This document shows positions 9,420 through 22,235 of a stretch of 64,000 nt of DNA, one piece after another. The notes under the pieces are model-generated. The model saw only the letters and a list, made by a program, of their open reading frames with translations, ran no database searches and was not told the DNA's origin. A program made the translations under genes and the position numbers. How positions within the stretch are numbered: position 1 is the first letter of the stretch; each line of letters starts with the position of its first letter. Source of the stretch: Eonycteris spelaea (lineage: Eukaryota > Chordata > Mammalia > Chiroptera > Pteropodidae); the NCBI GenBank assembly GCA_003508835.1, contig PUFA01000084.1, positions 5,704,001 to 5,768,000 on the forward strand, read 5' to 3'.

Positions 9420-11475
9420 ACTGGATACTAATCTACTGCTCCCACTCTGACAACTCCCTTCAGGCCTGTACGACTGATGATGTGGGGGAAAATTCTACCT
9501 GGCTGACCATGTTCAAAGTTGAACTCAACATTTCCACCGCCAAACCTCTCATTCCTTTGTGCTTTCTATCTAAGTTGGTGGCACCCTATCCACACTGTCA
9601 TTCAAGTTAAGAACCTTGAAGTTATTCTTAATACCTACTTTTTCTTCACCACCACTTCCAACATCTATACACAAAGTCCTTAAACTTTCCCTACTTCTAC
9701 ATCTGCAATATCCCTGCCCAAACAAAAGCTTTCATCATCTATAACTTGGAATACTACAGCTGCCTCTCATGAGCTCTTGAAATGGTCCACCTAAAACTTA
9801 AATTTGAACCTGTTGTTATTCCATTAAGTCTTATCTATAGTTCCCTAAGTCTACAAAATAGAGTGAAAAGAGTTTTAACAATAGTGTTTCATCTGGTACG
9901 CAAGATCCTCCAAACATAGGCCATGCCAACATCTTTAGTCTTATCTCTTCATTCACCCTTATACTTTATACATTTGTCACCACAAATTGATCATTGTTCT
10001 TCCTTTGGTATTTGGCTGGAGTAAGCCAGGTATTATCGAAAAGATTTTCTGTTCTATTTAGGTTTCTTTTCCTGGTCTTTTGACTAGAGGGAAAAGAATT
10101 TGGGGTAGAAACTATTTGGGGGGTGGCTTTGCATGTTAGGCATTCTAGATTGAAAGCTTCTCCAGGACCCTTCAGTTTGGGATACACTTGGGGCAAAAGG
10201 AAAACCCAGGGAACTCACCATTGTGTCGGTCTCCAAGTCCTGAGGTTCGAGGAAGTATGTCTTTTTCCTTCTACCTTTCAGAGTCTTTCTGTGTTTGTCA
10301 CATTGTGTGTAGGATTTTTTTAGTTGTAAGAGTGAGGACTACAGAGAAATGCAACTATGCCAGAACCAAATTCCATCAACTAAGTTTTAATGAATAAATC
10401 AAAGGGATTTCTTGAGAAATACTTAGTGACGAGGCCAGCTGGGTATTTTGATGGATGTATACTCTTTTATTGTGGAGAATATGGAACAGGGAGAGAGGGG
10501 GGGTCTTTAGAGCAGCCTTGCTCTGAGTTTCTGGGATGTACTCTGAATATCAGAATGCTAAAATGTTATTCTCTATTTAACTCCTAGAGAGGAGTTTCAA
10601 ACTGTGGGACACAAGAAAATCCTATAAGACTGAACACTGTCTTATGAAGTGTCTGGGGAGAGAGAGTGGGCTGTCTTAAGCAGAGAGCAGCATCACAGTA
10701 ATCAGTCCTTCCTCTACTGAAAGGTCAAAAAAACCCTGGGGCACCCAGATGAACTTCGTTAACTCCCTCTCAATGACAGAAGGCCAATACATCTTCATAG
10801 GGTCATTGGAAGTTCTCATATAGTAACAGCCACACCTGTTCGGACACTACTGAAAGAGTCTTCAAGTTGGCACCTTTGGGCAACAGTGTGGCGCAACATT
10901 TAATTGGACAAGAAAGCAAGAAGAAGCTATAGGCAAGGACTAGGACAGCCTGGAATGGGATGGCATGGTTAGGGAGATCCCCCACTTAAACTTTAGTACG
11001 GACTATATTTAAGATTCCTCCTTCCTCACCTTAGCCCATATCCTATTGCTGGGAATGATTGGATGTCAAGAATGGAAATGGGAGCCTTTAGTTAATGAGT
11101 TCTTAGAGATGGCATGATCATCCATATCCAGGCACTTAAAGACTACCAAGACTGGACTAGACTTTTTGGCAAAGGACTTTGAGAGTTTCAAAGTTGGGAA
11201 TTCTGAGATGCATTGAATTAAAATGGAACACAGTGGTCCATCTGATATTTGCCTTTTAAATCCCAAGTTGGAGTTATAAATGTAATTATGGTTCTATGAA
11301 TCTATGAATTCTGCTTCTGACAGCATTCTCTATTATTCCATTCCTATCCTGAGATTTAATAATTTTTCACACTTGGACTTATATGATCTATATCCTATAG
11401 TCTCACTGCAGACCGAGATAGCCTAAAAGTGGTATTGGTATGGGGAAAATTCATAGATCTGGATAATCTGATCTA
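9420..11475. other. no gene or clear repeat seen
   Basis: Mixed-composition sequence without a supportable ORF, RNA gene or recognised transposon. Short overlapping frames at 9966-10587 and 10803-11266 lack domains. Confidence 0.5.
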
Positions 11476-11575
11476 ATCCCTGATTTTCCAGGTGAAGAAA
11501 CTGAAGGTCAAAGTGAATTTCCCACAATAGTTCAACAAGTCAGTCCTACCTGAAATGTAGGCCTGCCCATTTTGA
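11476..11575 (-). repeat. MIR SINE fragment
   Basis: GATTTTCCAGGTGAAGAAACTGAAGG followed by a block ending TGTAGGCCTGCC resembles the reverse-complement MIR core. Short and diverged. Confidence 0.5.
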
Positions 11576-12130
11576 ATTACCAAATACTCCTAGACCAAGA
11601 AACAGTGAAGATTTCTGTTTCCAATTCGTGAATCTTTTCAGCAAAATACTACAGAATGAGACTTTGACATCTAACAACCTCTGAAGGATTTGCTGTTGGC
11701 CCTGTAATAGGAAACATGCCAAGAAATAAACATTTATTTATTTATATATGAATAATTGAGGAGTCGAGCAATCTGTCAGTAAATGGTAGGCAAGTAGAAC
11801 AGACAGAAAGCACATGGGAAACCTCCAGTCAGAAAGAATATTTTCTGAGAAAAACAGAAACTCATCCTCCCTGCAGCAACCACCATGTGGAGGGACTTCA
11901 GAGTCCACTGGGCACCTGAGAGACAGGTGTGGAGCTGATCATAGCAGCTCCAGGGCCCAAAGGAAACTCCCACATGCGGAAAGGAGGAGGAGCTGGTCCT
12001 ATAACTGGCAGAGGTGCAGATTTGCTTCGGCTTTGGAAGTGAACGGCTCCCTCATGAGGCTGAAACAGAGCTGTCTCACAAGAAACAGCTGCCAAAACAA
12101 ATAACCAATGGATACACTATATTGGGTTTG

Positions 12131-12134
12131 GTGT

Positions 12135-12165
<31 letters not shown>

Positions 12166-12168
12166 GTA
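12131..12168 (+). repeat. (GTTTT)n simple repeat
   Basis: Pentanucleotide GTTTT units between T-rich flanks. Confidence 0.85.
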
Positions 12169-12169
12169 G

Positions 12170-14389
12170 GCTTTATATTGTTTGAAGCAGTAAACTGTGG
12201 TGAAAGAGTTCTACATGGGCAGGTCATTCTCATCTTTGGTCCACACTTCTCTTAGTAGGTCAAAAGGGTTTAAGAGAAATCAAATTAGATAAGACGTATT
12301 TGCTCATGAACCACATGCAAGGCACAGTGTTCCTCACTTTGGGGGATATGAAGATGAATTCAACAGCAGCTTGTGGTCTGGGGAGAGAGTCAGACTACAT
12401 ACACCATTAGCCACATGAGGCAGTAGGTGAAAAGTGATGATATGAGATAAAGGTTGAAAGACTAGGGAAATACAAAGGAGAGTTTATTCCTAACATAGAC
12501 AGTCAAGAAGAACCTGCATTTTTAGAGGAAATGACATTTTAGTTGGACCTTGGACATTTAGAAAAGGACCAGAATGTTCCAGACAGGAGCAAGGAGCAGG
12601 CAGAGAGGTGAAAACAGGCACACACTTGTGAGTCTGGAAAAGCTGAGTACTTCAAGAAGGTGGTTCCATAGGAGAAAGAAACTGAGTTAATAAATTTCTA
12701 GAATCTGGCTGATGACCAAAGTGCCTGGGGAGATTTAGTGGTTTCTTTGTTTCCTTTTGCTTTAAACATAATCTTAAACTCCTATTGGGCTCCTCTCCCC
12801 TAGAATCCTGGGATGGGTGACAGTGGGGGGAAGGTGGGGTAGAGGGCAATCAAAAGACCACCAGCACTTAAAACTGTTTGAACTCACCTCTAAAACCATT
12901 TCAAGACCATTACTTTCTTTTGGACTTGCATTTTTTTTTTTTTTATGAAGGCAGAAAGTGTGCCAGCATTGAAATATGTCACCCATGTCAGTCTCTTTAA
13001 AAGTCACTACTTTGATTTTCATTTTCCTGCCTGCATGTGATGGGATCCTGTTGCTAAGAGCCCAGGGCCTATCTGCTTTGGGGTTTTGTTTTTTTTTTTT
13101 TTACTCTGTCTCCTTACAAAGCATTTAAAGGACCAGCTTCAGAGGCTTGCTGCAGTGGGAAGAATGGAACTTCTGCTGCCTCCAAGATATCTGTGGGATG
13201 TGACTGAAGGCAGAAGTGGTAATTGGGCGTGGAGGTGGGCAGCAGCAGGAGAGGAGTGTCTGAGCAGGGCTGGTGCCACCTACTTCTCCATTTCTCGGTC
13301 CTGTGCCTGACTCCTCTACTCCCCTCCTCTCAACCATCAGCAGTGAAAAGAGGAGAGAAGGGCGCGGCTCCATAACAGGGCTCTAGATGTGTTCACACTG
13401 AAGTTACCCTTCTCTTCCTCCTCCGTGCTTTATGCACTTTTATGGTAGATGGATCCCCTGTGGTGAGGGGAGATCTCTCTGACCTGAGAGTTTGGAGAGC
13501 GTAAATTTAGAGAAGTCTCTAGGTGCTTCAGCACAGATGAACCCATGAAGGACCTAGCACTGAGTGGAAAAGAAGTCCAAAGGCACCCTGCCATGTTAAG
13601 GGACCTCCCAGGTGGAAGTGACCCACTCCAGGTCTTCTCAGTGACAGAACTGGGATCCTTCCCTCCTGTAGGCGGACTTAGGAACCAGATTCTAAGACAT
13701 AGTGATGAAAGTATTCTATTTCTGCTAACTGGCAACAGAACAGATCTAGAGAATAAAACTCACTTTTCTAGAACAGGTGAAACACACATCTCACCAGCAG
13801 AAAGTTAACCATATGGAAACCCCTCCTAAAAGAAGTGGAGACCACAGAGAAGTAGAGGTGAGAGAGTAGCTGTGGTTCCAAGAAGCTAAATTTCCTGTGT
13901 GATCCTGTGGCTTGTAGGTAGAATGATCTTCACTTCTCTCAGGGTTTCTAGAAAAAGATCCAGGGCTTGTGGAAACACAGGGCTTGTGAAAACACAGCCT
14001 GGATTACTGTGCATATCCTGTACAAAGTGTTATTTAAAACTGAACAAACTAGCCTTTAGAAAAGTTAAAAATAAAAGGGGTAATATGTGAATATCAATAT
14101 CATATAATGTTTATGAATAAACATGTTTTCATGTATATGTGTATATAAATGCAAATGTAGCAAATGTATAAAGCATTCAAGAAATGATAAATATAAAGTT
14201 CACCTCTAGTAAACAATCTAAATACTTCCAGAAGTGGTATTAGGTTAATTGAATCAAGAAGGCATACACAAGAGGTTTCTATACATCTGTAGAATTTTCT
14301 TTATTAAGCTGCATGGTAAGTATATGGGTGGTCATTCTATTATTGTCTATATGCCTGAAATGCAATATTTTTAGAACATTTGAATATAG
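12170..14389. other. no gene seen; poly-T tracts and a possible old MIR/L2 trace
   Basis: 12290-12400 (AAGGCACAGTGTTCCTCAC..., GATATGAAGATGAATTCAAC) resembles an ancient L2/MIR-associated block. T-rich homopolymers lie at 12931-12944 and 13088-13102. Short ORFs in 12652-13808 and 13899-14090 show no domain. Confidence 0.45.
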
Positions 14390-15640
14390 TTATTTAAAAA
14401 GAATTTTTGAGATATAGTTTCATATAGAAATTCATTCCTTTAAAGTGTACAATTCAATGGTTTTTAGTATATTCAGAGTTGGCTATCACTACAATCTAAT
14501 TTTAGAACCTATTACTCACCCCAAAAGAAACCCCATATCCATTAGGATTCAATCACTATCCCTTCCTATGCCCCACCCTACTTTCTGTCTCTATACATTT
14601 ACCTGTTCTAGGCAATTAATATAGATGGAATTATACAATATGTGTTCTTTTCTGTCTAGCTTTTTTCACATAGCATGTTTTTAAGGTTCATCCATGTCAT
14701 AGCAGATGTTAGTATATCACTCCTTGCAGCTGAATAACATTCCTCTGTATGGATATACCACATTTTGCTTATCCATTTATCAGTTGTTAGACATTTAGAA
14801 TGTTTCTACTTTTTTGCTGTTATGAATCATGATGTTATAAACACTCATGTACAGGTCTTTGTGTGGACATAATTTTAAATTTCTTTTGGGTGTCTATCTA
14901 GGAGTAAAATTTCTGAGCCTTATGCTAGCTCCATGCTTAAATTTTTGAGGAACCACCAGACTGCTTTCCAAAATGGCTTTATCATTTTACATTCCCACCA
15001 GTGGTATGTGAGATTTCTTCACATTCTCAGCAGTACTTGTTATTGTCTTTTTAATTTTATTAATCCCAGAAGGTGTGAAGTGGTATCTCATTGTGGTTTT
15101 GATTTTCACTTCCCTAATGGCTAGTAACATTGGGCATCTTTTCATGTGCCATTGGCCATTAGTATATTCTTTATGAAGAAATATATATTCAAATCCTTTG
15201 CCTATTTTAATTGGGCTTCTTGTCTTTTGATTATTGAGTTGCAAGATTTATTTATGTATTCTGGATACAAATCCCTTTTCAAATGTATAATTTGCGAATC
15301 TTTACTCCTATTCTGAAGGCTTCCATTTCATTTTATCAGTGGTGTCTTTTGAAGCACAAAAGTTTTTAATTTTAATGAAGCCCAATTTATCTATTTTTTC
15401 TTTCGTTGCTCATGCTTTTAGTGCCATGTCTAAGAAACCATTACCTAACCAATATCACAGAAATTTACTCCTATGTTTTCTTCTAAGAGTTTTATATTTA
15501 GTTCTTACATTTGGCTCTATGATCCATTTTGAGTTAATTTATGTCTACTCTGAGGCAAGGATCAGAGTTCTTCCTTTTGTGTGTGGATTCAGTTATCCCA
15601 GCACCATTTGTTGAAATCATTCTTTCCCAGCAGAATCATT
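14390..15640 (-). mobile_element. L1M (L1MB/MC-like) LINE, ORF2 3' part and 3' end
   Basis: About 1.25 kb follows the reverse complement of mammalian L1 ORF2 and 3' UTR. Diagnostic blocks include TTTAAAGTGTACAATTCAATGG, GGATATACCACATTTTGCTTATCC, ACATTCCCACCAG, GAAGTGGTATCTCATTGTGG and CCCAGCACCATTTGTTGAA. It is broken by many stops and indels, is 5'-truncated and is an old copy. Confidence 0.9.
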
Positions 15641-15699
15641 CTTTTTAACAAAAGAAGCTTTCTCTTTTTTCTGAAACTTTTTCTGGCACAGTCTTATTA

Positions 15700-15836
15700 G
15701 ACTAGGACCACCTTAACAACCTCATTTTAACTTGATCATCTGCAAAAACATTGTTTCCAAATACAGTCATATTTACAGGTACTGAAGGTTAGGACATCAA
15801 CATCTTTGGGGAGGGTGTAATTCAACCCATAATAGT
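15700..15836 (-). mobile_element. MLT1-type MaLR LTR fragment
   Basis: The order CCTCATTTTAACTTGATCATC, CAAATACAGTCATATTTACAGG, GTAATTCAACCCATAATA is the reverse complement of a MaLR LTR 5' end. The rest of the LTR is absent. Confidence 0.72.
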
Positions 15837-17146
15837 AAGTATGTATATCTTATAGAAATGTTGCTCTATTATATCATAAAAGCATGTACTATTAGAGACA
15901 TAAGGTAAGGCCAATACCATGTGAATGAGTGTGGAGTCTCCACTAAAGAAAGTAGATACCACACCTATCAGTCATCCTTACGGGTGAAAGATGAGAAGAG
16001 AAAATGGGTTAGACAGGCCTGAGATGTGGTTGAGAAGGAAACTTCTTCCTGTCTGAACCTTAACTTGAGCCTAAACTCTGGGGAACTGAGGCATGTTTGA
16101 GGTATTTCTGCATAGTAGAGGAAATCTGCCCTCTTCCTTAAAGGGGAAGAATGGGCTCTGAAAAAAAGGGAGTCCTATGGAGGCTCCAGGAGGACATAGA
16201 AACTGGGGGCTCTAAGAACAGTCATAGCTCATATACAGTTGTAAGTTATTCTCTGTGTGGAAGTTCCTATGTAATCTCCAGCCATCAGCAGTCTTGTTAA
16301 ACTTACAACCTGGTCTTATATTAGAGAAAAAGCCTGTGTTCATGCTTGGGCTATAGTGCTAAAGGGAGGCAGAGGAATGGTGGTGGACACTCTGCCCATG
16401 AGTATGTCCAAGGACCGAAAATTGCAGGTGACACTTTATACTCACAATGTTTAAGTCACCTGCAGTAGCCCAGGCAAACACAGGAGCTCTTGTGAGAAAC
16501 CCCCTGAGAACTCCCAGCTCATACTCTGAGTATAGAATAGCTATTGATGTGACCTCATTTGTACCAACTTCCTGCTGAGCTATTCAGGTTATTTAAAAGC
16601 ATTGCTACTGATAGTCAAACGACTAAAAGTGTTAATCATTTTGGAAACTATACATGTACACACACACACATATCCTTAAAACCATATATTGAAAGACAAA
16701 TCCATTAAAGAAAAAATTAGATTTTTCCAAGAAGCAAAGCTAGTTAATTACGTAAGTGCTCACATTATCATGGTTATGATTCTGGTATATAGTAATTAGC
16801 CTTTCTTGAACTCTTAAAAGTGGATATGACTGAGACCAAGGACCACACTTAGAGAACCACTTCTGGAGAGAACTTCGTCTCAAATGCTTAGCATCTTGAG
16901 ACAATGGGGACACCTGTCCCAAACAAGACAATCCAGCACCTATTCAGACTGGCTCCTACACAGCTACCTAAGTTATGACCATCCACCACTGCTTCACATC
17001 CTAAAGTGAGTCCTGCTGCCCTGAAAACACAGCTAAGCTCCCTGCTTTGTTGAGAATACTGACTATACTGACTGCCAGTGAAACCTTTGGGTGAGAAAAC
17101 CATCGGATTTTCCCTGGTGGTGTGCCTGCCCTGTCTTTCATGTCTC

Positions 17147-17148
<2 letters not shown>
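15837..17148. other. no gene or clear repeat seen
   Basis: No supportable coding exon. A short CA-rich patch lies at 16656-16672. Small frames at 16740-17103 have no domain. Confidence 0.5.

Positions 17149-17204
<56 letters not shown>
17149..17204 (+). repeat. (CA)28 microsatellite
   Basis: A perfect 56-bp AC dinucleotide tract, long and uninterrupted and so likely length-polymorphic. Confidence 0.97.
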
Positions 17205-17206
<2 letters not shown>

Positions 17207-17904
17207 CACGATCAAGCAGGTGATAGCAACAAAAATTCATACTAAACATTCTCAATTATTAAATAATAGAAGAATTTTTTACATCAGGAAAGCTAAAAGG
17301 TATCGACTGTCACCCTCCTCTTCAACAATGTAGATGGAGGTTCTGGACAGTACAGAAGATGTAAAAAGAAAACAAAGTTTATGTTTTCACTAAAAGGCAA
17401 CCTGCCAGGCCATTTCATTGGGAGACCAACAATATCAGCATCTTTAGGTGTCTCCTCTTGAGCTGACCAGATTTTCAAAAAAGAACATTCCAAACAGCTG
17501 ACGAGAAGAGCAAAGATGGGTGAAGATCCCACCACTCGGTGTCAATGACCATCAATCCTCTTCTTTCCACAGCTGCCCAGAACGTTCGAATTTGCTCTCC
17601 TTCTCTAGTTCCAAGATCTTCTCTTCATTTTAATAATCAACTCCGGCTTGGGCAGAGGAGGGCAGTGGATCAGGGTCCTGCTCAAACCACTGTCAGCATC
17701 CTCCTTCACACGATGGCCTCCCCTCCTCACCAGTTCCAGAGGGACTTGTCATTGCTGGATCCTCAATTTTTGAAGATTCTGCTATATAAATTGTGATAAC
17801 TTCCAATTGCTCCATTGCAGCACTGGACTAGATAGAGTAGTAACCTTGGGCTGCTGAATAATGTTCTATTCTGTGAAGAAGCAGTTTGTCCATCCTCTTT
17901 CCTG

Positions 17905-18095
17905 GACTCTCTCCAGGTGTTTGCTATTGTGAACATTCTTGCACATGTCTCCTGGGACCCATGTGGAAAATCTTTTTGGCAGAGACTTTTACGAGGCAAG
18001 GCCAAACTTTTCCAAAATGGTTTCACTGATGACAGAAACATCAGCAATGTGATAGAGATCCTGAATTTCCATGCCTTCTCCAACACTCCATACTT
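17905..18095 (-). mobile_element. Old L1M LINE fragment
   Basis: TTTGCTATTGTGAACATTCTTGCACATGTCTCCTGG and TTCCAAAATGG resemble the reverse complement of L1M ORF2 3' sequence. Strongly diverged; boundaries approximate. Confidence 0.5.
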
Positions 18096-18344
18096 GGACT
18101 GGACTGATTTTAACGCCTAACCCCTGCGTATAGTTTGACCTGGGTTAGCAGGTAAAATAACAGCGATAAGTAGGGCTCGTTCTCTCCCCACTCTGCATGA
18201 CCAAAGTTCTCGCGTGCATGTTTACGTGCATTTTTGGAGGTCTCCCTGACACAACTAGAGTAAGCTTACGAACACACTGTGAACTTCCTTCCAGAGTAAC
18301 TAAAACTCAATTCCCAGATTATTTTAAAAGTAAAACTGAGGCCT

Positions 18345-18360
18345 CTGGGACTTGTAGTCC
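18345..18360 (+). promoter_or_regulatory. ZNF143 (SBS)-like promoter motif
   Basis: CTGGGACTTGTAGTCC matches the core of the ZNF143/THAP11 site common in KRAB zinc-finger promoters (CTGGGA-TTGTAGT). A small CpG-richer patch (CCCGCGCGTG, GGCGGAGACGG) follows. It lies about 150 bp before the KRAB-like segment. Confidence 0.55.
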
Positions 18361-18479
18361 CGCGCGTGTTGGCTGAGCGCAGTGCTTTCTGGTATCTGTA
18401 GGCTCAGGCGTGATTTGCGCAGGCGGAGACGGAAGTCAAGCCGCGTGGACCTTTGTCTTGCTGGATTGCAGCGGCGTTC

Positions 18480-20100
18480 CAGGCAGCAGTGTTGGACGTG
18501 CCGTGACCTTCACTTGTGAGGAGCAGAGGCAGCTAGACCAGGCCCAGAAAACCCTGTTCTGGGAAGTAACTCTGGACACCTGCAGACTCTTGTTCTCACT
18601 CGGGCTTGCGGTTCCCAAAACAGAGTTGATGTAACAGCCGAAGCACAGGTAAGAGTCAAGGAAGGGAGGCCTTTGCTGAAGCACCTGTCCAGCTGACAAG
18701 TGAAACCCGAGACCAGCCAGCTTTGTCTTACGGAGCTTTGCTCCAGAGAACACTGACTCAGAGAGCCAGAATGTCCTCCTGGTTGTTGGAAATGCAGAAA
18801 GTGCATGTGAAGCCAGTTACGGCCCCCTACGAGGAGAGACTCCTTAGGAAGATGAGCGTTGAACACAGTGGCTGTGGTACAAATGATAGCCTTCCCGCAA
18901 GGGCTTTACAGAAGCAAGACTCTACAGGAGATGCATTCCCAGAATGTGACTCACAGGGACCAAATAGAGACACCTTGGTTGATGCAAGGAAGACCCTCCA
19001 CAGATGCAAAGAATGCGGGAAACTGTTTAATAAGAATTGCCTCCTTGTTCGGCACCAGCAGATTCACATTGAAGTGAGGCCTTACGAATGCCAGGAGTGT
19101 GGAAAAGCCTTTCGTGAAAAGATAGACTTTGTTCGGCACACGAGGATTCACACTGGGGAGAAGCCCTATAAGTGCATGGAATGTGGGAAGGTCTTCACCG
19201 CAAATCACACCTCACGTGCCACCAGCGGATTCACACTGGTGAGAAGCCCTATGAGTGCAATGAATGTGGAAAGAGCTTTAACTACCACTCTGTTTTTGTC
19301 TTGCATCATATGACCCACACTGGAGAAAAACCCTTTGGGTGTGAAGAATGTGGAAAAGCCTTTCACTACAACTCTTCCTTAACTCGACACATGAAGGTTC
19401 ACACCGGAGAGAAGCCCTACAGGTGCAGTGAATGCGGAAAGACCTTCACCTACCACTCTGTGTTTTTCAGACATAGTATAACCCACATTGCACAAAAGCC
19501 CTACAAGTGTAAAGAATGTGGAAAAGGTTTTTGCTACAGCTATTCCCTCACTAGACACACACAGAGTCACACTGGAGAGAAGCCCTATGAATGCAGTGAA
19601 TGTGGAAAGACCTTCGCCTACTACTCTGCTTTTGTCCAGCATAGTAAGGTCCACACTAAAGAAAAAACCTTTGAGAGCAAATAATGTGAGAAAGCTTTTT
19701 TGTGGTGGCTTTCCTCCCCTTGATACTTGAGGAATTGTGCTTGAGAGAAGCACTCTGAAGACAGTAAACTTTGGAGAGCCTTCAGCTGCTGCTCATCCCC
19801 CACCAGCATTGGAGAGTTAATGCTGGAGAGAAACTCTGTGAGGATAAGATGGGTGGGAAGGCCTTTTGCACATGAGCCTACCTCAGTTAACATCAGAGAA
19901 CTTATACTGGGAAAAGACGTTTTGAATATACTACCAAGAAAAATCTTTTGGCCACAGGAGATGGCTTATCTGGTATCTGAGAATTCATCCAGGAAAGAGA
20001 ACTTTGGGTTATTGTGCACTTAGAAGAAACTTCAGCCACAGCTCTCTCCATAGGTTACGTCACTAAGCCATCTCAGGAATATTGTAAAAAGAATAAGGAA
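18480..20100 (+). pseudogene. KRAB-C2H2 zinc-finger pseudogene, probably a retrocopy
   Basis: A KRAB-A-like segment (about 18500-18604: VTFTCEEQRQLDQAQ...LLFSLG) runs straight into a KRAB-B-like piece (LAVPKTELM) ended by TAA at 18632. There is no intron between A and B, or between B and the finger block, which suggests a processed copy. The usual W of EEW is Q and MLE is TLD, so KAP1-binding residues are lost. Eight C2H2 fingers follow (about 18999-19684), most joined by TGEKPY/F-type linkers. Finger 3 is broken by a one-base frameshift near 19196-19203, splitting the block into frames 18723-19313 and 19172-19684. After the stop at 19682, degraded finger-like sequence continues to about 20000. 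Intact relatives are DNA-binding repressors. Which parental gene it came from is not determined. Confidence 0.85.
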
Positions 20101-20234
20101 AAGGGTGCTGTACAAGAGAAAAAAAGAAATGCATACACAGCTTCTTTCACACTTCTCTGAAAGCCAAGCCTGTGAAAATTTGAATATGTTTCTCTATTTG
20201 GGACATCTGAAAGGTAAAAGGGCCTTGTCTTTTT

Positions 20235-20285
20235 GTATATATATATATACATGTGAGATTATATATATATGTATATATATATATT
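20235..20285 (+). repeat. (TA)n-rich tract
   Basis: Two TATATA blocks separated by CATGTGAGAT. Self-complementary, so it could extrude hairpins. Confidence 0.85.
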
Positions 20286-20989
20286 TCTATCTAATGACTG
20301 CAGAGTTGGACAGGTGAGGACAACTGTATATAAAGATTTGTTGAAAGCACTCTTTGTTCCAAAACAGTGTCTGTAGTCTTGAGGAGCATAAGTCTTTGTG
20401 AGAAATATGCAGGATTAAGTCACAAAATCCTGAAATTTCTAAGAAATTAGGTTATTAACAATACTGTCACATAAAATTATTTAGATATAAGGAGAGAAGG
20501 ATTCATATGTGGATGGGCACATTTTACTGCATCATTTAAGACTTAAAGACTTTAATTTTTAAAAATCTCTTTCTTCATGTGGTTGTGAACACCCAGCAGT
20601 CATTGTTTTATTGACTTCAATATGCTTGTTTGTTTTGCTTCGTTTTCTCAGGGACATGAGGATGGTTGTGTAGCTGTGTGACTTTCCCAGGTGATCCTTA
20701 ATTCTTTCCTCTGTGGTTCTCAGCTTCTTTAGTCCCCTGTGCAGGGTCTTCATACCATATCAGTAGTTGCTTAGAGGATAAACTAGAACAAAACTACAAT
20801 ACAGCTAATTTAAACTAATGGAAAACTTACAAGAAAAAATTTTAAATTTTAAAAAATGAGCACTGTATTAAAATGTAAAACCTGTTTTATATTTGACGTG
20901 TTAATTCAGTTTCTAGAAATCTAGCTTAGAAAAATATTCTCACAAATGTGCAGAGATATGTGTATAAAAATAATCACTTCAATTTTGTT

Positions 20990-21300
20990 CTTCTGTATGA
21001 AACACTGAAAACAACCTAAATGTCTATCAATAAAGAAATAAATTATGTTAACATCTGTTTTTTGAAAACTATGAAACAGTTATCTCTGTATGTGCATGTT
21101 AAAATATCTCCCAGATATAGTGTTAGGTAGAAGAACAAATTGCAAGAAATCTAGATCTGGAAAGATGAACAGAACACTTAATAATGACCCTCTACAGGGA
21201 ATGGGATGAACCAGGGTGTAGGGAACTTAAAATATTTACTTTATATACATTTGCACTTTTACAAATAAAGAGCATATTATTTTTGCAGTGTTTCAAACAT
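20990..21300 (+). mobile_element. L1M (L1ME-like) 3' fragment
   Basis: ACAACCTAAATGTCTATCAATAAAG, ATCTCCCAGATATAGTGTTAGG and a terminal AATAAAG-rich stretch match the order of old L1M 3' ends. Confidence 0.6.
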
Positions 21301-22235
21301 TTTAATAAAAATGTTACCTTGAAATAAAAGTGCCTCCTATTATTTCCTGTAAAGCGTGAATTTTACAGAACTTTTAATGTCCTGGTGTTATTATGTCTTT
21401 AAAAAATGAGGTCTAGGATTCAGAGATATTTTAACCACACTTAATAAATAATAAGGTAGTTTTGAAATGAGTCAACATATATGTAGCATAAATACGTGTG
21501 AAAAATGAGAGTTCAATATAGACACTCCTCAATGAACATTTATTTCCTTTAAAATCCTAGTAACATAAATGCCTTTTTTGCAAGTGGTTAGGTCCTAGGT
21601 ATCAGGTTTTTATTTCCTTGGAGCTGATTACGAGAAAAGGGCTTTGATTGCCGTTAATGTCAATGTATTGTATGTACACATACACACATATGCTGGGCAC
21701 CTGATTTCTAAAGTTTGCTGCTGAATGAATTTGGTTTGGTTATACTGGATTTACTTTCAGACTTCATGATATATGTTAGCGTTCTGAATGAAGAGAAGCT
21801 TAGCTGCTTTTTTTCCAATATAATGTTCATGCTAAGCAATCAGACCTATTTTCAAGTAAAGAAAATAAGTTGGATATCCACTTATTATACCTCAGCATTT
21901 GCCTCTGTTCTCCCCACAACATATGTGAATATTTGCTAACATTATTTCATTGGGAATCATATACCATCAGAAATATTTTCCCTATTTGGAAATAAACAAG
22001 GAGTGGGATTTTCACACAAGCAAACCTGTAAACCACAGGTAAAACCCTGTTTGGGTATTTCAGTTGTAGTAGTGTGCCCAATAGAGTTGCCCCACAAAAG
22101 ATTGATTTTGTGAGTTTTGTTCTTTTTTTGCAAGAGAAGTTGGTAACTGTGTTGTGATATAAGTAAACTCTGCCCATTTGGGGTCAGTTTCTGAAAGTGA
22201 TCTGTGAAAGAGAAGACCTTACTGGCTTAGGAGAA
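21300..22235. other. no gene or clear repeat seen
   Basis: AT-rich sequence. The 74- and 76-residue frames at 21715-21939 (+) and 21947-22177 (-) have no recognisable domain. Confidence 0.5.

Noticed and set aside
17001..17333. Frames encoding VCVCVC or THTHTH runs
   Set aside because: Translations of the CA microsatellite, not proteins.
18410..18634. Functional KRAB-domain gene start
   Set aside because: A TAA follows the B-box-like segment, the finger frame is different, and key KRAB residues are changed.
18640..18665. CACAGGTAAGAG as a real splice donor after KRAB-B
   Set aside because: It matches a donor consensus, but the following sequence still aligns as exon-like KRAB-ZNF linker and no acceptor before the fingers is evident; kept only as a possibility.
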